From the NCBI RefSeq assembly GCF_000820185.1, contig NZ_CDCA01000011.1, forward strand, positions 52,937 through 116,936: DNA of 64,000 bases. Reading direction: 5' to 3'. The position numbers and the translations under genes are program-made. Under the pieces are notes generated by a model. That model worked only from the letters and a program-made list of their open reading frames with translations, made no database searches and was not told where the DNA came from. The stretch comes from Aeromonas tecta (GTDB taxonomy: Bacteria > Pseudomonadota > Gammaproteobacteria > Enterobacterales > Aeromonadaceae). Shown here in pieces: positions 47,553 to 58,472 of this stretch (positions within the stretch are counted from its first letter, which is position 1; every line of letters begins with the position of its first letter).

Positions 47553-48164
47553 ATGAGCGACAAATTCCAAGACAGAACCATGGCCTTTGCCGGCATCTGC
47601 CAGGCGGCCTACCTGGTGCAGAAGGTGGCCCGTGACGGCACCTGTGACGAGGCCTCCCTGCGTGAGAGTCTCTCCAGCGTGCTGGTGACCGACCCCAAGC
47701 AGCCGCTGGAAGTGTTTGGCAGCCACCTCGCCATCCGCGATGGCTACCGCGCCCTGGTGGAACAACTCGGCGCCGACGGCAGCCAGAAGAATGCCGAGCT
47801 GACCCGCTACGTGGTGAGCCTGATTGCGCTGGAGCGCAAGCTCGCCAAGCGCAAGGACATCCTTAACATGCTGGGGGAGCGGATCAGCCAGATCGGTCGC
47901 CAGCAGCAGCATTTCGATCTGCTCGACGAGCAGATCCTGGCCAACATGGCGAGCATCTACAGCGATCTTATCAGCCCGATTGGCCCCAGGATCCAGGTGG
48001 CGGGTACCCCGCTGTTCCTGCAGCAGCCGCTGGTGCAGCACAAGGTGCGTGCCCTGCTGCTGGCGGGCATCCGGGCCTGCGTGCTGTGGCGCCAGCTTGG
48101 CGGCAGCCGTACCCAGATCATCTTCGCTCGCAAGAAGATGGTGGAATTGGCCAAACGTTTTTAA
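47553..48164 (+). CDS. hflD: High frequency lysogenization protein HflD homologue
   Basis: A 203-residue protein, close to E. coli HflD (213). Begins 'MSDKFQDRTMAFAGICQAAY', with 'YVVSLIALERKLAKRKDILN' and 'RALLLAGIRACVLWRQLGGS' typical of the family. HflD is a peripheral membrane protein that in E. coli binds phage lambda CII and favours lysis-lysogeny control toward lysis; its host role is unclear. It sits in the conserved mnmA-hflD-purB order. The upstream repeat array makes its translation start unusual. Confidence 0.92.
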   Translation: MSDKFQDRTMAFAGICQAAYLVQKVARDGTCDEASLRESLSSVLVTDPKQPLEVFGSHLAIRDGYRALVEQLGADGSQKNAELTRYVVSLIALERKLAKRKDILNMLGERISQIGRQQQHFDLLDEQILANMASIYSDLISPIGPRIQVAGTPLFLQQPLVQHKVRALLLAGIRACVLWRQLGGSRTQIIFARKKMVELAKRF

Positions 48165-48207
48165 GAATCGGCTCGAGCACCGTCGTGAGAGGTCGGAAGC
48201 AAGGTGA

Positions 48208-49725
<1,518 letters not shown>

Positions 49726-49744
49726 GCGGGTAAACCGATACCAC

Positions 49745-49780
49745 GGGGGCCCTGTCATTGCGGCAGGGCCCCTGTTCATT
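49745..49780 (+). terminator. Terminator of purB
   Basis: Perfect 9-bp GC stem (49746-49754 with 49764-49772), then TGTTCATTTT. Confidence 0.7.
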
Positions 49781-49820
49781 TTGGCCCATTCGATGGCGTT
49801 AGCTGCTATTGGGCCATACC

Positions 49821-49857
49821 AGAGATCTTGCCCAAACCCGGTTTGGGCAAGATCTCT
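49821..49857. promoter_or_regulatory. Perfect 18-bp-arm inverted repeat in front of roxA
   Basis: AGAGATCTTGCCCAAACC (49821-49838), a single central C, then its exact reverse complement (49840-49857), ending 20 bp before the roxA ATG. No T-run follows. It could be an operator for a dimeric regulator or a long mRNA hairpin that blocks or protects the roxA leader. Confidence 0.85.
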
Positions 49858-49877
49858 CACAAGATACGAGAAGCACC

Positions 49878-51008
49878 ATGTACGAACTCAATCTGGATAT
49901 CGCTCACTTCCTCGAGCACCATTGGCAGAAGCGCCCGCTGCTCATCAAGGGCGGCTTCAAGAACTTCCAGGATCCCATCAGCCCGGACGAGCTGGCGGGT
50001 CTGGCCATGGAAGAGACCATCGAATCCCGTCTGGTGACCCGCTTCGACGGCAAGTGGGCCGCCGCTCACGGTCCCTTCGAATCCTACGATCACCTGGGAG
50101 AAGAGAACTGGACCGTGCTGGTGCAGGCCTGCAACCACTGGGCTCCCGAGGTACACGAGCTGGCGCTGCCGTTCCAGTTCATCCCGGGCTGGCGTTTTGA
50201 CGATGTGATGGTGAGCTTCTCCACCCCCCACGGTGGTGTCGGCCCCCACATCGACAACTACGACGTCTTCATCACCCAGGGTCAGGGCAAGCGCCACTGG
50301 CGCGTCGGCGATGCGACGCCTCGCAGCGAGTTCGCCGCCCACGCGGCCCTGCTGCACTGCGAGCCGTTCGAGGCGATCATCGACGTCATCATGGAGCCGG
50401 GCGATATCCTCTACATCCCGCCTGGATTCCCCCACGAGGGCTATGCCATCGAGCCGTCCCTGAACTTCTCGGTGGGCTTCCGCGCGCCTGATGCAAAGGC
50501 GCTTATCTCCTCCTTTGCCGATCACCTGATCGACAACGAGGTGCGCACCGAGCGTTACGGCGATGCGGATCTCAAGCCCCGCGCCCGCCACGGCGAGATC
50601 CTGCCCCATGAGCTGCATCGCCTGCGGGAATTGATGCAGCAGGCGCTGGACGACGAGACCCTGTTCAAGGAGTGGTTCGGCACCATGATCTCCGAGGCCA
50701 AGCACGATCTGGATGTCAATCCGGTCGAGCCCGACTACAGCGCCGAGGAGATCGCCGACCTGCTGACCCAGGGCGAGCCTGCCATCAAGGTACCGGGCCT
50801 GCGATCTGTCTGGTTCAGCGGCGATGCCCAGCAGTGCTACATCGACGGCGAAGCCTGGACTCTGCAGAGTGAAGACGCGGCCGCCATTTCCCTGCTGTGT
50901 GACAAGGACATGGTCACCCAGGCCGACATGGTGGATCTCGCCGATCAGGCCGGCTTCCTGCAACTGCTGACCCGCTTGGTCAACCGCGGTTACTGGTTCT
51001 TCGGCTAA
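49878..51008 (+). CDS. roxA: Ribosomal protein uL16 (L16) 3-hydroxylase, 2OG/Fe(II) oxygenase
   Basis: A 376-residue JmjC/cupin oxygenase homologous to E. coli YcfD/RoxA (373). The iron-binding facial triad is H124 and D126 in 'GPHIDNYD' and H186 in 'GFPHEGYA', at E. coli positions plus or minus one. The C-terminal half is the dimerisation and winged-helix part. RoxA hydroxylates an arginine in ribosomal protein L16 using oxygen and 2-oxoglutarate. It lies downstream of purB but behind a terminator and a striking inverted repeat, so it has its own control. Confidence 0.94.
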   Translation: MYELNLDIAHFLEHHWQKRPLLIKGGFKNFQDPISPDELAGLAMEETIESRLVTRFDGKWAAAHGPFESYDHLGEENWTVLVQACNHWAPEVHELALPFQFIPGWRFDDVMVSFSTPHGGVGPHIDNYDVFITQGQGKRHWRVGDATPRSEFAAHAALLHCEPFEAIIDVIMEPGDILYIPPGFPHEGYAIEPSLNFSVGFRAPDAKALISSFADHLIDNEVRTERYGDADLKPRARHGEILPHELHRLRELMQQALDDETLFKEWFGTMISEAKHDLDVNPVEPDYSAEEIADLLTQGEPAIKVPGLRSVWFSGDAQQCYIDGEAWTLQSEDAAAISLLCDKDMVTQADMVDLADQAGFLQLLTRLVNRGYWFFG

Positions 51009-51040
51009 GACCTGGCCGTCTGCGTCAGAGCCAATAAAGA

Positions 51041-51075
51041 AAAAGCGCCGCTGATGTTCAGCGGCGCTTTTTTAT
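51041..51075 (+). terminator. Terminator of roxA
   Basis: 14-bp stem (51041-51054 with 51058-51071), triloop, T-run. Confidence 0.9.
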
Positions 51076-51444
51076 GTCCATCGAGGCGGATTTGCCCTGA
51101 TCAGGCTGTCGGGATGGGCGGCAATCTTCGCCAATGACTCACGACGCCCCTGCGGCTGGCTACACTTGGGGGCGGCTCGGCCAGCAAGCGCTCTCTTCCC
51201 TCCCCTCATTGAGCACTTGGTCAGTTGCTTGTTATTAAACAACATCCGATCGCGCCCAGGGGGACCCGACAAGGGGTGCCGAATGAGCGGCTATCGGGGG
51301 AGGCAATTATTTTAGCCCCTAAAATCAACCGTGAGCGAAAACGTTATCTTGTAAATTGGGACGGTTTTAGCCCAAAACGTTGTTTCTGGATCATAAAAAG
51401 TATCCAAAAACTGGTGTATATTGCACGACGGAAACTCCTTAACC
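51076..51444. other. pykF upstream region
   Basis: About 370 bases without a gene, AT-rich in the last 150. TATATT at 51417-51422 is a possible -10. Two AAAACGTT octamers (near 51339 and 51374) recall catabolite-repressor half sites but do not fit the Cra consensus well. Confidence 0.4.
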
Positions 51445-52869
51445 ATGAAGACTGACATGAAAAAGACCAAAATCGTCTGCACCATCGGTCCCAAGACCGA
51501 ATCCAAAGAAATGCTGGGCAAGATGCTCGACGCCGGCATGAACGTCATGCGCCTGAACTTCTCTCACGGTGATTACGAAGAGCACGGCACCCGTATCCGC
51601 AACCTGCGTGAAGTGATGGCCGCTACCGGCAAGCACGCAGCTATCCTGCTCGATACCAAGGGTCCGGAAATCCGTACCATGAAACTGGAAGGTGGCAACG
51701 ATGTTTCTCTGGTCGCCGGCCAGACCTTCACCTTCACCACCGACCAGACTGTGGTTGGCAACAAAGACAAAGTCGCCGTGACCTACGCCGGCTTCGCCAA
51801 CGATCTGCGCGTCGGCAACCGCATCCTGGTGGATGACGGCCTGATCGGTCTGGACGTCATCGAGATCAGCGAACGCGAAGTCATCTGCAAGGTGCTGAAC
51901 AATGGCGATCTGGGCGAGAACAAAGGCGTTAACCTGCCGGGCGTCTCCATCAAACTGCCGGCCCTAGCCGAGAAAGACAAGCGTGACCTCGTCTTCGGTT
52001 GCGAGCAAGGCGTTGATTTCGTTGCTGCTTCCTTCATCCGTAAGAAAGAAGACGTACTGGAAATCCGTGAGCACCTGAAGGCCCATGGTGGCGAAGCCAT
52101 CCAGATCATCTCTAAGATCGAAAACCAGGAAGGCCTGGACAACTTCGACGAGATCCTGGCTGTCTCCGACGGCATCATGGTCGCCCGTGGCGACATGGGT
52201 GTGGAAATCCCGGTTGAAGAAGTTATCTTCGCCCAGAAGATGATCATCACCAAGTGCAACAAGGCACGTAAAGTGGTCATCACCGCCACCCAGATGCTGG
52301 ATTCCATGATCAAGAACCCGCGTCCGACCCGCGCCGAAGCCGGCGACGTGGCGAACGCCATCCTGGACGGTACCGATGCAGTCATGCTGTCCGGTGAATC
52401 CGCCAAGGGTAAGTACCCGCTGGAAGCCGTGACCATCATGGCTACCATCTGCGAGCGTACCGACGCCGTGATGCCGTCCAACCTGTCTGCTGCCAATGAC
52501 AGCAACAAGCTGCGCATCACCGAAGCCGTCTGCAAGGGCGCCGTTGAGACCTCCGAGAAGCTGGATGCCCCGCTGATCGTGGTTGCCACCGAAGGCGGCA
52601 AGTCTGCCAAGGCCATTCGCAAGTACTTCCCGAAAGCCTGGATCCTGGCCATCACCACCAACCAGAAAACCGCTGCTCAGCTGGTGCTGACCAAGGGTGT
52701 GGTTGCTCACGTGGTTGACAGCATCGCCTCCACCGACGATTTCTATCGCATCGGTAAAGAAGCGGCGCTGGCCAGCGGCATGGGTCTGAAGGGTGACGTG
52801 GTTGTCATGGTTTCCGGTGCTCTGGTACCGAGCGGTACCACCAACACCGCCTCCGTTCACGTACTGTAA
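51445..52869 (+). CDS. pykF: Pyruvate kinase I
   Basis: A 474-residue glycolytic enzyme making pyruvate and ATP from PEP. Nearly identical to E. coli PykF (470): '[15 protein letters not shown]', '[10 protein letters not shown]', '[20 protein letters not shown]', '[10 protein letters not shown]', '[12 protein letters not shown]', and the C-terminal allosteric '[19 protein letters not shown]' that binds fructose-1,6-bisphosphate. Two Met codons (51445, 51457) are in frame; the second matches the E. coli start, the first has the only visible GGAA upstream, so either is possible. Single gene with strong terminator; codon use is strongly biased as for highly expressed genes. Confidence 0.96.
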   Translation: MKTDMKKTKIVCTIGPKTESKEMLGKMLDAGMNVMRLNFSHGDYEEHGTRIRNLREVMAATGKHAAILLDTKGPEIRTMKLEGGNDVSLVAGQTFTFTTDQTVVGNKDKVAVTYAGFANDLRVGNRILVDDGLIGLDVIEISEREVICKVLNNGDLGENKGVNLPGVSIKLPALAEKDKRDLVFGCEQGVDFVAASFIRKKEDVLEIREHLKAHGGEAIQIISKIENQEGLDNFDEILAVSDGIMVARGDMGVEIPVEEVIFAQKMIITKCNKARKVVITATQMLDSMIKNPRPTRAEAGDVANAILDGTDAVMLSGESAKGKYPLEAVTIMATICERTDAVMPSNLSAANDSNKLRITEAVCKGAVETSEKLDAPLIVVATEGGKSAKAIRKYFPKAWILAITTNQKTAAQLVLTKGVVAHVVDSIASTDDFYRIGKEAALASGMGLKGDVVVMVSGALVPSGTTNTASVHVL

Positions 52870-52885
52870 TCAGTCTTGAACCGAT

Positions 52886-52916
52886 AAAACGGCGCCTGCG
52901 GGCGCCGTTTTTTTTA
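52886..52916 (+). terminator. Terminator of pykF
   Basis: 11-bp stem (52886-52896 with 52901-52911), tetraloop TGCG, eight-T run. Confidence 0.95.
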
Positions 52917-53016
52917 TCTCTCCCCCCTGCTTCGTGTTTACCGCCGGTGTTAGAATCCACGCGGATTTCCCCCTGTGGGATGTCTCCCAAATTTCGCGTA
53001 ATAACCCGGAAGTTTT

Positions 53017-56000
53017 ATGCCCTCAATACAGTTCAGAAAAGCCTCGGCCAGCCTGTTGCCGCTGCTTTGTTTACTCGTCAGTCTGTGCGCCCCGCAAGCC
53101 ATGGCGCAGGATGTGCCGCAACGCGCCACCGTCCAGCGGGCGCTCGATGCGCTCGGTAAATCAGACACCCTCACCGTCAGCCAACAAGCCGATCAGAAGC
53201 TGCTGACCGATACCCTGAGCCTGCTCGACAACATCGAGAAGGAGCAGGACAAGAGCAAAGCCCAGCTACAGCGGCTACGCTCGCTCCCCACCGAATTGCG
53301 AGAGATTGGCGCCAAGCTCGACAACCTCACCCAGGGCAAGAGCCTGGAGCAGCTCAAGAGCGAATACGCCAGCATGAGCCTGGCGGAGCTCGACACCCGT
53401 CAGGCCGAGATCATGGCCAACCTGCAGGAGTCGCAGGAAGCCCTCGGCACCATCGGCAGCCAGATCACCAGCCTGCAAACCCTGCCCGAGCGCGCCCAGG
53501 TCAACATGAGCCGCGCCTACCAGCGCAGCCAGGAGATCCGCACCCGATTGAATTCCGGCGACAGCATCAGCAGCGCCGAGAAGATGAAGCTGGGTACCGA
53601 GCTGGTGTTGCTGGACTTGCAACTGGCGAACCTGCAAAAGGAGCTGGATAACCGCACCAGCATGCAGGATCTCGCGGTCAAGCAGCGCGACTACCAGAGC
53701 GCACGCCTCACCTACGAAGAGCAGAAACTGCAGGCGCTGCAAGAGCAGAGCAGCGCCAAGCGCCTCGGCGACACCGAGAAGGCCGCCGAGCAGACCGGTG
53801 AGCTGGTGGCCAGCGAAGACAACCCGCTGGTGCAAAAAGAGCAGGAGATCAACCACCAGCTCAGCCAGCAACTGATCAGCGCCACCGCCAACCTCAACTC
53901 TCTCGCCCAGAAGAATCTGCAGGCGAAGAGCTGGCTGGAGCGCGGCACCCAGACCGAGCGCAACCTGAATGAACAGGTGCAGATGCTCAAGGGCAACCTG
54001 CTGCTGTCGCGCATCCTCTATCAGCTCTACCAGCAGCTGGAGGCCGCGCCGTCGACCCTGGTGAAGAACCTGGAGGAGCAGATAGCCGACCTGCACCTGG
54101 CCCAGTTCGAACTGAGCCAGCAGCGAGATCAGCTGTTCCAGAAGACCCAGTATCTGGACAACCTGATCGCCAGCAGCAGCGAGCCGGTCAGCGAGGAAGA
54201 CAAGGCCAGCCTCGCCAAGTTGCTCGATACCCGCATCAACCTGCTCGATCAGCTGAACCGTCAACTCGACAGCCAGCTCACCAACGCCATCAGCCTGCAG
54301 CTGACCCAGCAGCAGCTGAGCCGGGTCTATGCCTCCATCGAGTTCACCCTGCAACAGCACATCTTCTGGGTCAGCAGCAACAAGCCCATCGATGGCAAGT
54401 GGCTGCTCAACTGGCCCGCCCAGGCCTACAAGCAGGCCTCCGACTGGGTGCTCAAGCCCGACTGGAGCGGCTGGGGTGACACCCTGCTGCCCATCTCATT
54501 GCTCGCCTTCCCGCTGTTGCTGGTCGGTGGCCTGCTGCTGTGGAAGCGGCCGACCATCATCGCCCGTCAGCAGAAGATCGCCAAGGATCTCGGCCGCTTC
54601 CGCCAGGACAGCCAGTGGCATACCCCGCGCGCCCTGCTCTACACAGTGCTGCAGCGCCTGCCCGGCACCCTGTTTATCCTGGCGGCCGGCCTGTTGCTCA
54701 CCTACTGCGGCCTGCTGAGCCCCAAACTCATCTTCCAGATCACCCTGAACCTGGCGCTCGGCTACCTGGTGTTCAGCGTCTACCTGTCGGTGATGCGACC
54801 CGGTGGCATCGGCGAGAACCACTTCCGCCTGCCGAGGGCCGAATTACAGGCCAAGCGCAGCAGCATGAGATATCTTTGGATACCTCTTTTACCGCTGATC
54901 ATGCTGTCCACCAAGGCGGTGGTAGAGCCTTCCTCTCTTGGCAACGACGTCATCGGACAGGGTCTGACCCTGGTGCTGCTGGGCCTTGCCGGCTATCTGG
55001 TGTTGCCCATCTCCCGCGCCCGCATCAAGGGCGAGGCCAGCATGCTGCAGATCATGACGGGGGTCGCCCTGGCCCTGGCGCCGGTGGCACTGATAGTGCT
55101 GGCAGCCCTTGGCTACTACTACACGGCCCTCAAACTCACCGGTCGCCTGATCGAATCCTTCTACCTCATCATCATCTGGGGCCTGGTCTATCGTACCGCC
55201 CTGCGTGGTCTGGAGCTGGCGGCCCGCCGTCTGGCCTATCGCCGCGCCGTCGCCAAGCGTGAGCACAAGACCCAGGAAGATGCGGAAGGGGGCGAGGCCA
55301 TCGAAGAGCAGCCCATGGATCTGGAGGATGTCAGCCAGCAGTCCCTGCGTCTGACCCGGATCATGCTGCTGCTGGTGTTCGGCGTCGCCTTCTACTGGCT
55401 CTGGTCCGATCTGGTCGCGGTCTTTACCTACCTCGACAGCGTGGTGCTGTGGCACAAGAGTGAAGGGACTGGCGCCAACGCCGTGCTCTTCCCCATCAGC
55501 CTGAGCGACGTGCTGACCGGTCTGTTCCTGTTCGGGGCCGCCTTGTCCCTGGCGCGCAACCTGCCCGGCCTGCTGGAGGTGCTGATACTCTCCAAGCTGC
55601 GCCTGGCCCAGGGCACCGCCTACGCCTTCACCACCATGCTCAACTATGCGCTGATCGGGGTGGGTTCCCTCACCGCGCTGGCCATGTTGGGAGTCCAGTG
55701 GGAGAAGCTGCAATGGCTGGCCGCCGGCCTCTCGGTGGGGATCGGTTTCGGCATGCAGCAGATCGTCTCCAACTTCATCTCTGGGATCATCATCTTGTTC
55801 GAACGCCCGGTGCGGATCGGTGACACCGTCACCATCGGCACCATCTCGGGGACGGTCAACAAGATCCGCATCCGCTCCACAACCCTCACCGATTTCGATC
55901 GCAAAGAGGTGATCATCCCGAACCAGCAGCTGATGATAGAGCGGCTGGTCAACTGGTCCCTGTCCGATACCGTCACCCGGGTCATCGCCCGGGTCGGGGT

Positions 56001-56337
56001 GGCCTATGGCTCGGATCTGGAGCTGACCCGCACGCTGCTGATTCAGGCGGCCATGGAGAACAGCCGGGTGCTAAAGGATCCGGCGCCCATCGTCTACTTC
56101 CTCACCTTCGGTGCCAGCACTCTGGATCACGAGCTGCGTTTCTTCGTGAGCGAGCTCGGCGATCGCAACCCGGCCATCGATGAGCTGAACCGCCGGATTG
56201 ATGTGTTGTTCCGCGAACACAACATCGACATCGCGTTCAACCAGATGGACGTGCATATCAAGAACAGGCAGGGGGATGAGCAGCGGGTGGAATCTCGCCC
56301 TGCCCTGCCCCCGGCGCAGCCTGGTAGGACGAGCTGA
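53017..56337 (+). CDS. mscK: Mechanosensitive channel MscK (KefA type)
   Basis: A 1106-residue large MscS-family channel. A signal peptide (to about 31, 'QAMAQ') leads to a ~450-residue periplasmic coiled-coil domain rich in Q/L/E, then about ten transmembrane helices from ~485, and the MscS pore and vestibule at the end ('GIGFGMQQIVSNFISGII', 'ERPVRIGDTVTIGTISGTVN', 'DRKEVIIPNQQLM'). E. coli MscK (1120) opens under membrane tension and is gated by external K+. It vents solutes on hypo-osmotic shock. It is followed by a terminator. Confidence 0.93.
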   Translation: MPSIQFRKASASLLPLLCLLVSLCAPQAMAQDVPQRATVQRALDALGKSDTLTVSQQADQKLLTDTLSLLDNIEKEQDKSKAQLQRLRSLPTELREIGAKLDNLTQGKSLEQLKSEYASMSLAELDTRQAEIMANLQESQEALGTIGSQITSLQTLPERAQVNMSRAYQRSQEIRTRLNSGDSISSAEKMKLGTELVLLDLQLANLQKELDNRTSMQDLAVKQRDYQSARLTYEEQKLQALQEQSSAKRLGDTEKAAEQTGELVASEDNPLVQKEQEINHQLSQQLISATANLNSLAQKNLQAKSWLERGTQTERNLNEQVQMLKGNLLLSRILYQLYQQLEAAPSTLVKNLEEQIADLHLAQFELSQQRDQLFQKTQYLDNLIASSSEPVSEEDKASLAKLLDTRINLLDQLNRQLDSQLTNAISLQLTQQQLSRVYASIEFTLQQHIFWVSSNKPIDGKWLLNWPAQAYKQASDWVLKPDWSGWGDTLLPISLLAFPLLLVGGLLLWKRPTIIARQQKIAKDLGRFRQDSQWHTPRALLYTVLQRLPGTLFILAAGLLLTYCGLLSPKLIFQITLNLALGYLVFSVYLSVMRPGGIGENHFRLPRAELQAKRSSMRYLWIPLLPLIMLSTKAVVEPSSLGNDVIGQGLTLVLLGLAGYLVLPISRARIKGEASMLQIMTGVALALAPVALIVLAALGYYYTALKLTGRLIESFYLIIIWGLVYRTALRGLELAARRLAYRRAVAKREHKTQEDAEGGEAIEEQPMDLEDVSQQSLRLTRIMLLLVFGVAFYWLWSDLVAVFTYLDSVVLWHKSEGTGANAVLFPISLSDVLTGLFLFGAALSLARNLPGLLEVLILSKLRLAQGTAYAFTTMLNYALIGVGSLTALAMLGVQWEKLQWLAAGLSVGIGFGMQQIVSNFISGIIILFERPVRIGDTVTIGTISGTVNKIRIRSTTLTDFDRKEVIIPNQQLMIERLVNWSLSDTVTRVIARVGVAYGSDLELTRTLLIQAAMENSRVLKDPAPIVYFLTFGASTLDHELRFFVSELGDRNPAIDELNRRIDVLFREHNIDIAFNQMDVHIKNRQGDEQRVESRPALPPAQPGRTS

Positions 56338-56358
56338 TCCCGCTCGCCCCCATCAGTC

Positions 56359-56385
56359 AAACGGGCCCCACCATGGGGCCCGTTT
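56359..56385 (+). terminator. Terminator of mscK
   Basis: 12-bp perfect stem (56359-56370 with 56374-56385), triloop, weak T tail. Confidence 0.8.
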
Positions 56386-56582
56386 CTTTGCTAGCGTCAG
56401 CCTCACCGTTACCCCGGCCGGTGCCAACCTACGCATCAACCTAAAGAGCCTGACCAGCCCCCTATTCGCCCTCTCTTTTATCCCCGTTTATACCCTGACT
56501 GGGCAGATGGGCCTGTCTGTGCGACCATCGCCACTTCCGTCTTGCCCGTGCCAGGACAACCCCATCGCCATCAGGAGGCGCC

Positions 56583-57623
56583 ATGCTGCAAGTCGTTTAT
56601 GTAGCCAACCCGGTCAGCGGGTTGATCCATGTCTTTCAGTTAGAGGATGATGCGCTCGTCCCACTGCAAGAGGTGCAGACCGGTGGTGAGGTGCAACCGC
56701 TGGTCATCAGCCCGGACAAGCGCTGGCTCTATGCCGGCGTGCGCCCCGACTTCAAGGTGCTGAGCTACCCCATCCTGGCGGATGGACGACTCGGCGAACC
56801 AAGCTCGGCGCCGCTGGCGGGCAGCGCCTCCCACACCTGCACGGATGCTCGCGGCCGCCTGTTCTTCGCCGCCTCCTACGCTTTTAACCACCTCAGCGTC
56901 TCGCGCATGGATGCCGCAGGCCGGGTGCTGGCACCGCACCAGCGCATCGACGATCTGATGGCCGCCCACTCAGTCACCCTGCTCGATCAACCGCCAGCCC
57001 ATCACGGGCAAGGGCATCAGGAGCTGCTGGTCGCCTGTCTCAAAGAGGATGTGATCCGTCGCTTCACCCTGGGCGATGATGATCGACTGGAGCCCCATCC
57101 ACTTGGCGACATTCACACGGCAGCGGGTGCCGGGCCTCGCCATCTGGCGCTGCACCCGACCAACGGCGATATCTATTGCCTCAACGAGCTCGATGGCACC
57201 CTCAACCGCTACCACAGGGAGAGCGACGGGCGCATCTCGGCGCAGCAGAGTCTGGACATGTTGCCGGCAGGCTATGAGGGGGAGCACTGGGGGGCGGATC
57301 TGCATCTCACCCCGGACGGGCGTTTTCTCTACACCAGCGAGCGGGCCAGCAGCCTGCTGACCCTGTTTGGCATAGACCCGCAGTATGGTCAGCTGAGTGT
57401 GCTCGGCCACTTCCCCACCGAATTGATGCCGCGCGGCTTTGCCATCGATCACAGCGGCCAGGCGCTGATCGTGACCGGGCAGGAGTCGTTGGAGCTGGCC
57501 CTGCATCGCATAACACCAGAGACGGGGCAGCTGAGCCTCTCTTGCCGCCAACCGGTGGGCAAAGGGGCCATGTGGGTAAGGGTATTGGCACTGGAGACAC
57601 CGGCATCATCATCGGACCGATGA
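56583..57623 (+). CDS. pgl: 6-phosphogluconolactonase (lactonase/beta-propeller type)
   Basis: A 346-residue seven-bladed beta-propeller like E. coli Pgl/YbhE (331). It starts 'MLQVVYVANPVSGLIHVFQL', contains 'HTCTDARGRLFFAASY', the active-site-type 'GAGPRHLALHPT' and 'SERASSLLTLFGID', and ends each blade with the usual small/aromatic pattern. It hydrolyses 6-phosphogluconolactone in the pentose phosphate pathway. AGGAG precedes the ATG. Convergent with the SYLF lipoprotein gene. The other, GlnK-like Pgl fold is not related, so substrate assignment depends on the homology. Confidence 0.9.
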   Translation: MLQVVYVANPVSGLIHVFQLEDDALVPLQEVQTGGEVQPLVISPDKRWLYAGVRPDFKVLSYPILADGRLGEPSSAPLAGSASHTCTDARGRLFFAASYAFNHLSVSRMDAAGRVLAPHQRIDDLMAAHSVTLLDQPPAHHGQGHQELLVACLKEDVIRRFTLGDDDRLEPHPLGDIHTAAGAGPRHLALHPTNGDIYCLNELDGTLNRYHRESDGRISAQQSLDMLPAGYEGEHWGADLHLTPDGRFLYTSERASSLLTLFGIDPQYGQLSVLGHFPTELMPRGFAIDHSGQALIVTGQESLELALHRITPETGQLSLSCRQPVGKGAMWVRVLALETPASSSDR

Positions 57624-57644
57624 TCGTGCCGGGAGAGCGGAGAG

Positions 57645-57674
57645 AAGCAGGTATTGCGATGATCGTACCTGCTT
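57645..57674. terminator. Hairpin between pgl and the SYLF lipoprotein gene
   Basis: Perfect 9-bp stem (57645-57653 with 57666-57674), 12-nt loop, in a convergent spacer; weak T content. Confidence 0.5.
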
Positions 57675-57707
57675 ATCCCCTAGTGTGAAGAGATGAGGAG
57701 GCTCATC

Positions 57708-58286
57708 TCACTTGCCGCCGTTGAGATCATCGTCCGGCCAGTACTTGTAACCCTGCATGGTCGCCTGCACCGCCACGCCCTGTTCGGTCAGCTGATACAT
57801 CTTCACCTTCTGGAAGTCGGCATTGGCCGCCTCGCTGACCACCACCTTGCCATCGTCGGCAGACTTGGCCGCCACATCGGCCTGGGCGCTGGCATCAAAC
57901 CCTGTGGTGATGAAACGATCAAGGGCCACGGCATCGTTAAAGATGATCAGAGCCTGGAACTTCTTGATCCCCATGCCAACCCCGAAACCGGCGGTGGCCA
58001 TCTTCATGTAGGTGTCACGGCCATTGCGGTTATCGCGCAGCACCCCATAACCCGAGCCGGCGCTGAGCAGCAGCAAGTTGTTGTTCACATTGCTAAAGAC
58101 GGCATAGCCTTTGGATCGGGTCACCTCTCGCTTGATATTGGGATTCTGGCCATACAAGACAGATAGCGCCTGCTGGCGCATCTGCAGCGTATTGCTGCGT
58201 TGCTCGGCAGGGGTATCCCCCTTGGAAGAGCAGCCCAGCAATAGCAGCACGATTAACATCTGACTCCATAGACGCAAGTCACGCAT
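57708..58286 (-). CDS. SYLF/YSC84-type lipid-binding lipoprotein
   Basis: 192 residues with a lipoprotein signal ('LLLLGCSS', Cys19). The rest is a SYLF domain: 'GYAVFSNVNNNLLLL', 'GSGYGVLRDN', 'GFGVGMGIKKFQALIIF', and a second half with 'KVVVSEAANADFQKVKMYQL'. Eukaryotic SYLF domains bind phosphoinositides; bacterial versions are outer-membrane-associated lipoproteins of unknown role. ATG 58286 has AAGGAG 7 nt upstream. Confidence 0.85.
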   Translation of the reverse strand: MRDLRLWSQMLIVLLLLGCSSKGDTPAEQRSNTLQMRQQALSVLYGQNPNIKREVTRSKGYAVFSNVNNNLLLLSAGSGYGVLRDNRNGRDTYMKMATAGFGVGMGIKKFQALIIFNDAVALDRFITTGFDASAQADVAAKSADDGKVVVSEAANADFQKVKMYQLTEQGVAVQATMQGYKYWPDDDLNGGK

Positions 58287-58472
58287 CTCATTACTCCTTC
58301 AGATTCCACGGCAAAAATGGCAGCGATCATGGCTATGACCGGCTGCCCTGCCTGAGGGCGAGTCAACAAACGCCCGTCGACTCGCCACCTGACCCTCAAT
58401 GGGTCGCACCATCAGCTTCATCGAATGAGTATAACTGGCCTGAAGCCCCGGCCCTTCGCGGTGAAAACGCCT

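Larger units (their letters stand above)
47350..47560 (+). repeat. 79-bp tandem repeat reiterating the hflD translation start
   Basis: Units start at ATG 47395 and ATG 47474, and the true hflD ATG at 47553 begins the third, giving an exact 79-bp period twice; a degenerate half-unit precedes (from about 47350, sharing CAGCCGGTG). Each upstream unit holds a 17-codon frame starting MSD(R/K)FQG and ending in TGA, overlapped at its stop (TGAATG) by a 6-codon frame MNKTGP, then the next ATGAGC. The 17-codon peptides mirror the HflD N-terminus. Confidence 0.92.

Noticed and set aside
51335..51385. Two AAAACGTT octamers upstream of pykF as Cra sites
   Set aside because: They do not fit the Cra consensus register; kept only as a note.
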